DNA from: Acidaminococcus timonensis
GTDB lineage: Bacteria; Bacillota; Negativicutes; Acidaminococcales; Acidaminococcaceae
Assembly (NCBI RefSeq): GCF_900106585.1
Contig: NZ_FNWH01000006.1
Span: 806,001-870,000, forward strand
DNA length: 64,000 nucleotides
Direction of reading: 5' to 3'
Part shown: piece after piece, positions 23,115 through 32,016 of the stretch
Layout of the letters: each line of letters opens with the position of its first letter
Position numbering within the stretch: the first letter of the stretch is position 1
Made by a program: the position numbers and the translations under genes
Notes under the pieces: model-generated
What the model was told of the DNA's origin: nothing
What the model saw: only the letters and a program-made list of their open reading frames with translations
Database searches by the model: none

Positions 23115-24362
23115 TTACTTGCCTTCCTGTCTGGCCATGATCTGTCTGGCCGCAGCCATGACGGCGATCCGGCCGTGTTCGAAGGTCAGGCCGCCCTGCA
23201 TGAAGACCTTGTAGGGGGCCCGCATGGGACCATCGGCGCTCAGTTCGATGGAAGCCCCCTGTACGAAGGTGCCGGCTGCCATGATGATGTCATCCTGATA
23301 GCCTGGCAACGGAGACGGTACCGGGGTCACATGGGCATCGATGGGAGAATGGGCCTGGATGGCTTCGCAGAAGGCACACAGGTTCTCCGGGGTCTTCAGG
23401 GTAATGGTCTGGATGATGTCGCTGCGTACCTCATCAGGCAGCGGAGACACTTCGAATCCCAGGGCCTGGAAGACGGAAGCGGCGAACATGGAAGTCTTCA
23501 CAGCCTGCAGGACTACGTGCGGTGCCATGAACAGGCCCTGGTAGAATTCCCGGGCCGTGTCCCCCAGGGTACAGCCCATTTCGCCGCCCAGGCCGGGAGC
23601 CGTCAGACGATAGGAAGCCTGTTCCACCAGGTCTTTCTTCCCCACGATATAGCCGCCGGTGGGAGCGAAACCGCCCCCCAGGTTCTTGATCAGGGAACCG
23701 GCCATCAGATCGGCCCCCACTTCCGTAGGTTCCTGTTTCTCGATGAATTCCCCATAGCAGTTGTCCACAAAGCAGATGATATCGGGGCGGACAGCCTTCA
23801 CAGCCTGGAAGATCTCCCCGATTTCGGCCACGGTCAGGGTCTTCCGCCTGCTGCTGTACCCGCAGGAGCGCTGTACATGGATCAGACGGGTCCTGGGAGT
23901 GATGGCCTTCAGCAGGGCCGGGATGTCGGGATGGTCGCCTTCCATGGGGATTTCCCTGTAGGTGACCCCCATGTCCACCAGGCTGCCCGGCGTCTTCACC
24001 GGATACCCGATGATGGTCTGCATGGTGTCGTAGGGTTCCCCTGTGGCGCCGATCATTTCATCCCCCGGCTTCAGGTTCCCCAGAAGGGCCACGGCCAGAG
24101 CATGGGTGCCGGAAACGAACTGGGAGCGGACCAGGGCCGCTTCCGTCTTGAAAATGTCCGCATAGATCAGGTCCAGCTGATCCCGTCCCACATCGGAATA
24201 ACCATACCCGGTGGTGGGTTTCAGGTAATAATCAGCCACCTGGTATTTGGCAAAGGCATCCAGTACCTTTTTGGTGTTGGCCAGGGCCGCTTCTTCATGG
24301 ATTTGGGTATGCCGGGCAACGGTGTCCAGCGCTTTTTTCTCAATTTCATCCCATTGGATCAT
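23115..24362 (-). CDS. PLP-dependent methionine gamma-lyase-like protein (YnbB type)
   Basis: A 415-residue fold-type I pyridoxal-phosphate enzyme of the group annotated as methionine gamma-lyase family or aluminium resistance protein. The N-terminal LKPTTGYGYSDVGRDQLDLIYADIF block and the lysine that should carry PLP, K226 in AGSLIKNLGGG, are clear, as is FVDNCYGEF with the PLP-binding Asp. The reaction of this subgroup is not well established. It lies 35 bases downstream of hflX, the same order as ynbA-ynbB in Bacillus, which supports the assignment. The ribosome site is GGAAG. Confidence 0.85.
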   Translation of the reverse strand: MIQWDEIEKKALDTVARHTQIHEEAALANTKKVLDAFAKYQVADYYLKPTTGYGYSDVGRDQLDLIYADIFKTEAALVRSQFVSGTHALAVALLGNLKPGDEMIGATGEPYDTMQTIIGYPVKTPGSLVDMGVTYREIPMEGDHPDIPALLKAITPRTRLIHVQRSCGYSSRRKTLTVAEIGEIFQAVKAVRPDIICFVDNCYGEFIEKQEPTEVGADLMAGSLIKNLGGGFAPTGGYIVGKKDLVEQASYRLTAPGLGGEMGCTLGDTAREFYQGLFMAPHVVLQAVKTSMFAASVFQALGFEVSPLPDEVRSDIIQTITLKTPENLCAFCEAIQAHSPIDAHVTPVPSPLPGYQDDIIMAAGTFVQGASIELSADGPMRAPYKVFMQGGLTFEHGRIAVMAAARQIMARQEGK

Positions 24363-24397
24363 TTAGGTTCTACTTCCTTCCCGTCGCATTTTGCATT

Positions 24398-26209
24398 TTA
24401 TTTTCGATAGGCCGCCAGTTTGTCGGCCATTGTTTTTTTCATTCTGGCTTTCACCAGGATCCCCTGGTCGCCGTATTCCTCGCTGAGGACCCTGGCATCG
24501 CTGTGGAGCCGGGCCGCCAGCCTGGTTTCCGCGTAGGGGATGCACAGGGTGACTTCCGTCATGTCCTGGCCCAGCATCCCAGCCATGGTCTGGAGCAGCC
24601 GGGGGATGCCGTCGCCGGTCTTCGCAGAGACGCAGACCGTATGTTCCTCCTGTTCCAGCCGGTGCTGCAGTCCCTGGAACTGGTGCAGCTTGTCCACCTT
24701 GTTATAGACGGTCAGGATGGGTTTGTCGGTGACCTCCAGTTCCTGGAGCACCTGGTACACCGCTTCGGCCTGTTCCCTGTACAGTTCGTGGGAGCAGTCG
24801 ATTACATGGACCAGCAGGTCCGCATCCTTCACCACTTCCAGGGTGGATCGGAACGCCGCCACCAGCTGATGGGGCAGCCGCTGGATGAACCCTACCGTAT
24901 CCGTCAGGGTACACACATCGCCGTCAGGCAGTTCCAGCTGGCGGGTGGTGGGGTCCAGGGTGGCAAACAGCTGGTCCTGGGCGTAGATGTCCGAATGGGT
25001 CAGCTGGTTCAGCAGGGTACTCTTGCCTGCATTGGTATAGCCCACCAGGCACACTTGCTTCACTTCACTCTTGTTCCGGGCCCGCTGCTGCTGTTTCCGG
25101 CTTCCCTTCATCTTCCGGATCTGTTCTTCCAGGAAGGCGATCCGGTCCCGGATCCGGCGCCGGTCCACTTCCAGTTTGGTTTCACCGGGCCCCCGGGTCC
25201 CGATACCGCCGCCCAGCCGGGAAAGACTGGTCCCCTGTCCCATGATCCGGGGCAGCATGTACTGCAGCTGGGCCAGTTCCACCTGGAGCTTGCCTTCGCT
25301 GGTCCGGGCCCGTTTGGCGAAGATGTCCAGGATCAGGCCGGTACGGTCGATGATCCGCACCCCCAGGGCCCGTTCCAGGTTCCGCTGCTGGGCCGGGGAC
25401 AGTTCGTCATCGAAGATGCACAGATCGATGTCTTCCTGCTGGGCGAACAGGGCCATTTCCTGGACCTTGCCCTTGCCGATGAAGAACACCGGATCCGGCT
25501 TGGGCCGGCTCTGGACAAATTTCCCGACTACCAGGGCTCCGGCAGTCTCGGCCAGCTGGGCCAGCTCTTCCACTGAATCCTCAGCGCTCCAGCGAGCATT
25601 CAGGTCCCCCCAGGCCAGGGAAACCAGCATGGCCCGCTCCGGCCCTTCCTCCAGATTATGGTTCCGGGACCGTTTGGCCAGGAGCTTCTCGATCAGATGA
25701 ACGATGTTGCCAAAGGGCATGGACGCTACGTCCTTGGCCGTATAGGGTCCGAATTCCTGGAGCACCGGCTGCTGATTGTCGTCCAGATCCGTGATTATGG
25801 CAAAGCCCAGGACCGGTTCGCTGCCCGGCGTTTCCCAGGCCAGGGCCGCCATGGCATCGAAGCGAAGATCCCGCAGAGCGGAAAAATCCACGCCGCTGAG
25901 CCGGGGTGCCCCGTGGGGATGGGTATGGATGCAGGCTACCCCGCACAGCCGGTTCTGGCTGCGCCGGGACTCCACCTGGGGCAGATCCACATGGCAGTCG
26001 CTGCCCACGGCCACAGCCGTCACCTTGCCCTTCCGGTCGATGTACAGGGAGATTTCCCGGTTGATTTCCTCCGAAAGGTCGCGCAAAACAAGGGCCAACT
26101 CATGACTGATCAGTTGGCCCTCGTCGGCTCTCAGCTCATAGATCGCTTCCAATTGGGTGAGGACCTGTTTCTTCAGGCCCTCCGTCCTTCCGTAGATCGT
26201 TTGAGGCAT
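24398..26209 (-). CDS. hflX: GTPase HflX with an N-terminal JAMM-like domain
   Basis: A 603-residue ribosome-associated GTPase that splits stalled or stressed ribosomes. Residues about 190-380 are the HflX N-terminal and glycine-rich linker region ([18 protein letters not shown]). The G domain has GYTNAGKST at 390-398, DTVGF and NKVD. Ahead of this is an extra domain of about 190 residues with a complete JAMM-type metal motif: H95-T-H97-P, then S105-G-V-D108, with E52 in a strand ([16 protein letters not shown]) resembling RadC. Longer HflX forms occur in Clostridia. The ATG follows CAAGGAG. It sits between a DEAD-box helicase gene and the YnbB-type gene. Confidence 0.9.
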   Translation of the reverse strand: MPQTIYGRTEGLKKQVLTQLEAIYELRADEGQLISHELALVLRDLSEEINREISLYIDRKGKVTAVAVGSDCHVDLPQVESRRSQNRLCGVACIHTHPHGAPRLSGVDFSALRDLRFDAMAALAWETPGSEPVLGFAIITDLDDNQQPVLQEFGPYTAKDVASMPFGNIVHLIEKLLAKRSRNHNLEEGPERAMLVSLAWGDLNARWSAEDSVEELAQLAETAGALVVGKFVQSRPKPDPVFFIGKGKVQEMALFAQQEDIDLCIFDDELSPAQQRNLERALGVRIIDRTGLILDIFAKRARTSEGKLQVELAQLQYMLPRIMGQGTSLSRLGGGIGTRGPGETKLEVDRRRIRDRIAFLEEQIRKMKGSRKQQQRARNKSEVKQVCLVGYTNAGKSTLLNQLTHSDIYAQDQLFATLDPTTRQLELPDGDVCTLTDTVGFIQRLPHQLVAAFRSTLEVVKDADLLVHVIDCSHELYREQAEAVYQVLQELEVTDKPILTVYNKVDKLHQFQGLQHRLEQEEHTVCVSAKTGDGIPRLLQTMAGMLGQDMTEVTLCIPYAETRLAARLHSDARVLSEEYGDQGILVKARMKKTMADKLAAYRK

Positions 26210-26227
26210 AAGAGAACTCCTTGTCGA

Positions 26228-27847
26228 TTATACCCGTGCTTTCGCAGGTTCCATATTCACCCGGCAGCCCCGGATGGTGTTCCGGTGCATGACCACCAGG
26301 ACTTTTTCTGCATATTCCATGGGAACTTCCACAAAGCTGAATTTGTCATAGATGCTGATCCGGCCAATGCTCCGGGCCGGGATTTCCGCTTCGATGGCAA
26401 TGCTCTGGACAATATCCCGCACCGTCACCCGAGAAGAACGGCCGATGTTCAGGAACAGCCGGACCATGCCCGGTTTGGCACCGGTATTGGCCAGGGCATC
26501 GGGCAGAGCGCCCTCCTCCTGGGGTTCCTCCAGGGCCTTGGCCCCTTCCTGCATGAACTTCAGGGCTGCGGCTGCAATATCCTGAATGTCATAATCCTTT
26601 TCCAGGGTTTCCACAATGGGCAGGTAATCCTGGAACCGGTCCTGCTCCAGGATGGTCTGCATCTTGGAGACGATCTGTTCCCGCTGCCGTTCCAGCACGC
26701 TGGCATCGGTGGGCAGGGTGCCCCGGATGATCCGGGTCTTGATGCTCCGTTCGATCAGCTTCAGCTGGCGGAATTCCCGGGGGGTGATGAAGGTCAGGGC
26801 CACACCGGTATTGCCGGCACGGCCCGTACGGCCGATCCGGTGCACGTAGCTTTCACTGTCACTGGGCACGTCGAAGTTCACCACATGGGTGATGTTGTCG
26901 ATGTCCAGCCCTCTGGCTGCCACATCCGTGGCCACCAGGATATCCACCTGGCCGTTGCGGAACTTCTTCATGACCCGGTCCCGCTGGTTCTGGCTCAGAT
27001 CCCCGTGCAGGCCTTCGGCTTCGTATCCCCGGGTGGCCAGGGCGATGACCAGTTCATCCACACCTTTCTTGGTGCGGCAGAAGATGATCATCTTGCAGTC
27101 GTCGGTGGTGTCCAGGATCCGGCACAGACCGTCCAATTTATCCCGGGTCTCATAGTAGTACTGGTCGATGGTGGGGGCCGTCACCACTTCCTTGTGGATG
27201 GCCACCATCTTGGGGGTGCGCATGTACTTTTTGCTGATGCTCAGGATGGGCCGGGGCATGGTGGCGGAAAACAGCATGGTCTGCCGTTCGGGCGGTACGT
27301 TCTTGATGATGTTCTCCATATCATCCACGAAGCCCATATCCAGCATTTCATCGGCTTCATCCAGCACCAGGAAATTCACATATTCCAGGTCGATGGTCCC
27401 CCGACGGATATGGTCCAGCAGACGGCCGGGGGTCCCGATGACCACCTGGATGCCCCGTTTCAGGCTGCGGATCTGGCGTTCGATGGGCTGGCCACCGTAC
27501 ACCGGCAGGACCCGGACCCGTTTGTTCTTGCCGATCTTGGTGATTTCATCGGCCACCTGGATGCACAGTTCCCGGGTGGGGCTCATGACCAGCGCCTGGA
27601 TGTGGCGGTCCTTCTCGTTGATTTTCTGGATGATGGGGATCCCGAAGGCGGCGGTCTTACCGGTACCGGTCTGGGCCTGGCCGATCAGGTCGTCCCCTTC
27701 CAGGGCCAGAGGGATGGCTCGCTTCTGGATGGGAGAGGGTTCTTCGAAGCCCATTTCCTTCAGTGCGCTCAGGATTTTCTTATCCAGCTGCAGGTCTTCA
27801 AAAGAAGTGATTTCCTGCTTATTTTCTTCTTGCAGAGTTTCAGTCAT
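26228..27847 (-). CDS. DEAD-box RNA helicase with DbpA-type RNA-binding domain
   Basis: A 539-residue ATP-dependent RNA helicase likely to act in ribosome assembly or RNA decay. It has the Q motif (FEDLQLDKKILSALKEMGFEEPSPIQ), Walker A AQTGTGKT at 58-65, VLDEADEM, SAT, and HRIGRTGRAG. The C terminus (MVRLFLNIGRSS ... IRGCRVNMEPAKARV) is a DbpA-like RRM as in CsdA/DeaD. I start it at ATG 27847, preceded by AAGGAGAAATCA; the open frame extends 35 codons further upstream without support. It lies 14 bases downstream of cinA and 18 bases upstream of hflX. Confidence 0.92.
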   Translation of the reverse strand: MTETLQEENKQEITSFEDLQLDKKILSALKEMGFEEPSPIQKRAIPLALEGDDLIGQAQTGTGKTAAFGIPIIQKINEKDRHIQALVMSPTRELCIQVADEITKIGKNKRVRVLPVYGGQPIERQIRSLKRGIQVVIGTPGRLLDHIRRGTIDLEYVNFLVLDEADEMLDMGFVDDMENIIKNVPPERQTMLFSATMPRPILSISKKYMRTPKMVAIHKEVVTAPTIDQYYYETRDKLDGLCRILDTTDDCKMIIFCRTKKGVDELVIALATRGYEAEGLHGDLSQNQRDRVMKKFRNGQVDILVATDVAARGLDIDNITHVVNFDVPSDSESYVHRIGRTGRAGNTGVALTFITPREFRQLKLIERSIKTRIIRGTLPTDASVLERQREQIVSKMQTILEQDRFQDYLPIVETLEKDYDIQDIAAAALKFMQEGAKALEEPQEEGALPDALANTGAKPGMVRLFLNIGRSSRVTVRDIVQSIAIEAEIPARSIGRISIYDKFSFVEVPMEYAEKVLVVMHRNTIRGCRVNMEPAKARV

Positions 27848-27861
27848 TGATTTCTCCTTAT

Positions 27862-29106
27862 TTATAACTTCTTGACCCGGTCCATGGCCAGGCTCAGGGC
27901 ATTCATGGCCGCCCGGAGCTTGATGGTGGTCCGGGAAGCCTTGAACCGGCATTCCAGCACCTGGGTACCGTTCCTGTCAGCAGCCCCTACATACACCAGG
28001 CCCACAGGCTGGGTGGGCGTACCACCGCCGGGACCGGCGATGCCTGTAATGCTGATGCCCAGGTCCGTGCCGATCCGCTTCCGGATCCCTTCGGCCATTT
28101 CCCGGCAGGTCTGTTCGCTGACGGCCGTGTATTTGTCCAGGGTCTCCTGCTTTACGCCCAGGAGACGGTGTTTGACATCATTGGTATAGGAAACCACCGA
28201 ACCCATCAGATACTCCGAACTGCCCGGGATGTCCGTCACCAGGCTGGAAGCCAGGCCGCCGGTACAGGATTCGGCGAAGGCGATGGTCAGTTTCTTCTCC
28301 TTCAGCCGTTTTCCCAGGGCTTCAGGCAGGGTTTCATAATCCACCCCATAGATATAGTGGCCCAGCACCTCCCGGATTTTTTCCTCGATGCCATGGTTCA
28401 TAGCTTCCGCTTTTTCCAGGGTATCGCTCTTGGCGGTGATTCGGATGATGATTTCACCCTTCCGGGCATAGAGGGCAATGGTGGGATTGGTCTGGGCCAT
28501 GATGATCCTGTCCAGTTTTTCCGCCACCATGGATTCTGTCAGGCCCCGCAGATGGAGCACCCGGGAATGGATGATGCCCTGGGCCGCATAGCTTTTCCGC
28601 AGGTAGGGCATCACCTGCTGGCTGAACACGTGGGTGGTCTCTGCCGGAGGTCCGGGCAGCATGACGATCAGCTTGTGGTCCGGAGTCCAGACCCCGATGC
28701 CCGGCGCTGTCCCCACTTCGTTGTTGAACACCACGGCCCCTTCCGGGATCATGGCCTGCTTCCTGTTGTTCTCGGTCATGGTCACCCTGCGGGCGGCGAA
28801 GTACCGGGTCAGCTTATCCATCCAGAATGTACTGGGCACCAGAGGCAGTCCCAGCTTCCTGGCCACCATTTCCTTGGTGATATCCCCCCGGGTGGGCCCC
28901 AGGCCTCCGGTGGTGATGATGATATCCGCCCGTTTCAGGGCAATGTCCAGCACTTCCAGCAGCCGGTCCCCATTGTCCCCGATGGTGGTCTGGTACAGCA
29001 CATTGAAACCGGCGTCATTGAGCATCCGGGAAAGATACTGGAAATTGGTGTTGACAATATCTCCCAGCAGCAGCTCCGTTCCGGTATTGATGACTTCCAC
29101 GTTCAC
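27862..29106 (-). CDS. cinA: CinA, competence/damage-inducible nicotinamide-nucleotide amidase
   Basis: A 414-residue two-domain protein. The N-terminal MoCF-type domain (VEVINTGTELLLGDIVNTN) is a COG1058 pyrophosphatase, and the C-terminal domain (LTIAFAESCTGGLASSLVTDIPGSS) is the CinA amidase that deamidates nicotinamide mononucleotide in pyridine-nucleotide recycling. Both are complete. The start is GTG, with the ribosome site AAAGGAGTG formed by the last codons of rimO seven bases upstream. In streptococci it is co-expressed with recA and competence genes; here it is with RNA-metabolism genes. Confidence 0.93.
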   Translation of the reverse strand: MNVEVINTGTELLLGDIVNTNFQYLSRMLNDAGFNVLYQTTIGDNGDRLLEVLDIALKRADIIITTGGLGPTRGDITKEMVARKLGLPLVPSTFWMDKLTRYFAARRVTMTENNRKQAMIPEGAVVFNNEVGTAPGIGVWTPDHKLIVMLPGPPAETTHVFSQQVMPYLRKSYAAQGIIHSRVLHLRGLTESMVAEKLDRIIMAQTNPTIALYARKGEIIIRITAKSDTLEKAEAMNHGIEEKIREVLGHYIYGVDYETLPEALGKRLKEKKLTIAFAESCTGGLASSLVTDIPGSSEYLMGSVVSYTNDVKHRLLGVKQETLDKYTAVSEQTCREMAEGIRKRIGTDLGISITGIAGPGGGTPTQPVGLVYVGAADRNGTQVLECRFKASRTTIKLRAAMNALSLAMDRVKKL

Positions 29107-29113
29107 GGGAAAT

Positions 29114-30442
29114 TCACTCCTTTACGATCTGTCCCACCGCTTCATAGGTGAAACCCTGGCTGATCCGGACCTTTACAAAGTCCCCTGCCTTCAGGGCTCC
29201 TGCCTGTTCCACAAAAATCTTGCCGTCGATGTCCGGAGCTTCCGCATAGCTGCGTCCTTCCGCCAGTTCCGGGTCTTCCTGGTCCTTGCCCTCGATCAGC
29301 ACCTCCAGCACACGGCCTTCCCGCTCCTGCTGGATTTCCTCGGAAATCTGGGCCTGCTGGGCCATAAGCCGGTGGTACCGGTCCTGCTTGGTCTCTTCCG
29401 GGATCTGGTTGGGCATCTCTCCGGCTTCTGTGCCTTCTTCCTGGCTGTAGGTGAACACACCGGCACACTGGAACCGTTCTTTTTCCACAAAGTCCAGCAG
29501 TTCCTGGAACTGTTCCTCCGTCTCTCCGGGGAAGCCCACGATGAAGGTGGTCCGCAGGCAGATGTCCGGCATCCGTCTGCGCAGTTTGGCCAGCAGTTCC
29601 TCCACCTGTTCCCGGGTATCCCGGCGGTGCATGGTCTTCAGCAGGCTGTTGCTGGCATGCTGAAGGGGCAGATCCACATAATGGCATACCTTTTTGCAGG
29701 TGGCCATGGTCTCGATCAGTTCATCGGTGAAAGAATCCGGATAGCAGTACAGGATGCGGATCCACTTCAGCTCGGGGATCCGGTCCAGGTCCTTCAGCAG
29801 GTCGGCCAGACGCAGCCTGTGGTACAGGTCGATGCCGTACTGGGTGGTATCCTGGGCCACCAGGATCAGTTCCCGCACGCCCTGGCTCACCAGCTCCCGG
29901 GCTTCCTCCAGCACTTCCTCATAGGGACGGCTGCGGTAGGGGCCCCGGATTTTGGGAATGGCGCAGTAGGAACACCGGTTGTTGCACCCTTCGGCGATTT
30001 TCAGATAGGCCGTATACCGGGGGGTGGTCAGCACCCGTTTGGTCTTCTGGGTATATGTATGGGGCGGTTTCAGCAGGGTGAACCGTTCGCCGGCTTCCAC
30101 CCGGTCGATGACGCTGCCGATCTGGTCATAGCATTCGGTACCGATGATGGCATCCACTTCCGGCAGGTCCCTGAACAGATCATCGGCATACCGCTGTCCC
30201 AGGCATCCGGTGACGATCAGTTTCCGATGGGCATCGTCCTTCTTGTATTCGGCCATCTGCAGGATCGTGTTGATGGATTCTGTCTTGGCACTTTCGATGA
30301 AGCCGCAGGTGTTCACGATGATCACATCCGCATGGGTGGGATCGTTGGTGATGGTCCAGTGGCGCTCTCTGATGAGCCCCATCATCACTTCCGAGTCCAC
30401 CAGGTTCTTGGGACACCCCAGGCTGACTACTCCGATTTCCAA
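29114..30442 (-). CDS. rimO: Ribosomal protein S12 methylthiotransferase RimO
   Basis: A 442-residue radical SAM methylthiotransferase that modifies an aspartate of ribosomal protein S12. The UPF0004 domain carries three cluster cysteines, C10 (SLGCPKN), C46 (NTCGF) and C80 (TGCLGQ). The radical SAM motif is C153-x3-C157-x2-C160 (GCNNRCSYC). The C-terminal TRAM domain ends in FVKVRISQGFTYEAVGQIV. The IPKIRGPYRSR segment favours RimO over MiaB. The start is TTG behind AAGGAGTAACAAT. It lies 88 bases after the RodZ-like gene, in a spacer with GC-rich inverted repeats. Confidence 0.94.
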   Translation of the reverse strand: MEIGVVSLGCPKNLVDSEVMMGLIRERHWTITNDPTHADVIIVNTCGFIESAKTESINTILQMAEYKKDDAHRKLIVTGCLGQRYADDLFRDLPEVDAIIGTECYDQIGSVIDRVEAGERFTLLKPPHTYTQKTKRVLTTPRYTAYLKIAEGCNNRCSYCAIPKIRGPYRSRPYEEVLEEARELVSQGVRELILVAQDTTQYGIDLYHRLRLADLLKDLDRIPELKWIRILYCYPDSFTDELIETMATCKKVCHYVDLPLQHASNSLLKTMHRRDTREQVEELLAKLRRRMPDICLRTTFIVGFPGETEEQFQELLDFVEKERFQCAGVFTYSQEEGTEAGEMPNQIPEETKQDRYHRLMAQQAQISEEIQQEREGRVLEVLIEGKDQEDPELAEGRSYAEAPDIDGKIFVEQAGALKAGDFVKVRISQGFTYEAVGQIVKE

Positions 30443-30530
30443 ATTGTTACTCCTTCCATTTGCGGACGTCCCTTATGGGCCGTCCCTGCGGGTTACGACG
30501 AGCGGGCGCACCTAAGGGGCGCCCCCTGCC

Positions 30531-31988
30531 TCACTTTGCCTTGAAGGTACGGGTCACTACGCCCCATTCCTTCGAACCATAGGGCACTTCCTTGCCGTTG
30601 ACGCTGATGGTCACGTCACGGATGCTGCCCACGTTTACAGATACGCTTTTGCTGCCTTTGTAGGTCCGGGTGGAACCCTTGGGGATGGTGGCAGCTTCCA
30701 CCTGTTTGCCATCAATGGTGGTCTGGGTCCACACCGGTTTCTTATAAGTTACCACAACGGTGACTCCATTGCCCTTGCCCAGGGTCTTGTCATCGCCTTT
30801 GGCTTCTTCCTGCTGGGCCTTGGTTGCTTCGGCCTCTTTCTTGTTCTCCGGCGTTTTTTCCGAAGAATGATCGGACTTCACCCCGTCGGTGATGGATTCC
30901 GTGGCCTTCAGATCCGGGGTGGTCTTGCCGCCGAACACAAAGTAGGCCATGACCACCGTGAAGATGGCCAGGCACACCACGAACACACCGGTGAACACCT
31001 TGAAGCTGAAGGCCGGAGCTTTGCTGCCGGTATCCACCGAAGTGGCGCCATACTCCTCGCCCTCTTCGTCCTCGGGCACGGTCTCGTACAGGTTGTCGTC
31101 GATGAATTGATGGATACGATCCAGGAAGCCCCCCATCTTGGCTTTGCTGTCCGTCAGTGCTTCCTCCACATGTTCCTTGTTCAGGGCTTTTTCCATCTTC
31201 TTCAGGGTCTGTTTGGGCGAACCATGTTTCTTTCCCTGTACCGGAGCTGCAGCCACAGCTGCCGTTTCGGGTTTTCCGTCCGGGCCCTTTTTCGTGGCCT
31301 CTGCCGGTTTCGGGGCCGGGGAAGCCGCCTTCTGTTTTTCCGGAGCCGCTTTGGGAGCCCCGGTTCTGGCCGTTTCTGCCGGTTTCTCCTCCGGTGTGCT
31401 CGCCGGCTCCGGCCGGACAGAAGGCTTCACCGGTTTCATGATCCGGGTCTCTTCCATGGCCTGTTTCTCCGGAGGATCCACCGGCCTTGCCGGCTGCGGT
31501 TTCTCTTTGTGGGATGGATGGCCATACCCCACCGGTTCCATTTCCTTCAGGGCTGCCACCTTATCGAAGGGCTCCGCTTCCGGTCCGGCCGGTTCGGCAG
31601 CCCGCTTCGCAGGCTCTGCCCCTTGGGGTTCCGGTTCCGTGGTGCTTCTGGGTTCCATGGTATCCAGCGCCTTCCGCAGGATGACGGTATCCGTACTTAC
31701 AGGAGGTTTCGGAGCCGGTGCGGCCTGGTCCACCTCCTTCAGGATCTTGCCCGGTTCGCTCCCGGTGCGGTAGGCCTCCACCAGGCCATTGCCGTCCAGG
31801 CCCAGATAGTTCCCATAATTCCGCAGGAAACCGCGGATGAACACATCACCGGGGATCTTGTGGAAGTCCCCGTTTTCCAGGTCTTCCAGATAGGGTTCCC
31901 GGATTCCGGTATGTTCGGCAACCTGCTCCAGGGTCAGCTTCTTTTCCTCCCGGTGCTGCCGTAAATAGGTTCCAATTTTGTTTTTCAT
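30531..31988 (-). CDS. RodZ-like HTH and membrane protein
   Basis: A 485-residue single-pass membrane protein. Residues 1-75 are a HTH_25/RodZ-type helix-turn-helix (GTYLRQHREEKKLTLEQVAEHTGI). Residues 85-320 are a long Pro/Ala/Glu/Lys-rich cytoplasmic linker, 329-353 a transmembrane helix, and 408-485 an extracytoplasmic DUF4115-like beta domain. RodZ links MreB to the cell-wall elongation machinery. The linker is much longer than in E. coli RodZ. It lies 28 bases downstream of ftsK, fitting a cell-division and shape cluster. Confidence 0.85.
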   Translation of the reverse strand: MKNKIGTYLRQHREEKKLTLEQVAEHTGIREPYLEDLENGDFHKIPGDVFIRGFLRNYGNYLGLDGNGLVEAYRTGSEPGKILKEVDQAAPAPKPPVSTDTVILRKALDTMEPRSTTEPEPQGAEPAKRAAEPAGPEAEPFDKVAALKEMEPVGYGHPSHKEKPQPARPVDPPEKQAMEETRIMKPVKPSVRPEPASTPEEKPAETARTGAPKAAPEKQKAASPAPKPAEATKKGPDGKPETAAVAAAPVQGKKHGSPKQTLKKMEKALNKEHVEEALTDSKAKMGGFLDRIHQFIDDNLYETVPEDEEGEEYGATSVDTGSKAPAFSFKVFTGVFVVCLAIFTVVMAYFVFGGKTTPDLKATESITDGVKSDHSSEKTPENKKEAEATKAQQEEAKGDDKTLGKGNGVTVVVTYKKPVWTQTTIDGKQVEAATIPKGSTRTYKGSKSVSVNVGSIRDVTISVNGKEVPYGSKEWGVVTRTFKAK

Positions 31989-32016
31989 GGTTCGTCCTCT
32001 TTCTTAGCAGGATAGG

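Noticed and set aside
25658-27850. 730-codon plus-strand frame across hflX and the DEAD-box helicase gene
   Set aside because: It spans two real minus-strand genes and their spacer and has the His/Gly/Gln-rich composition of an antisense shadow.
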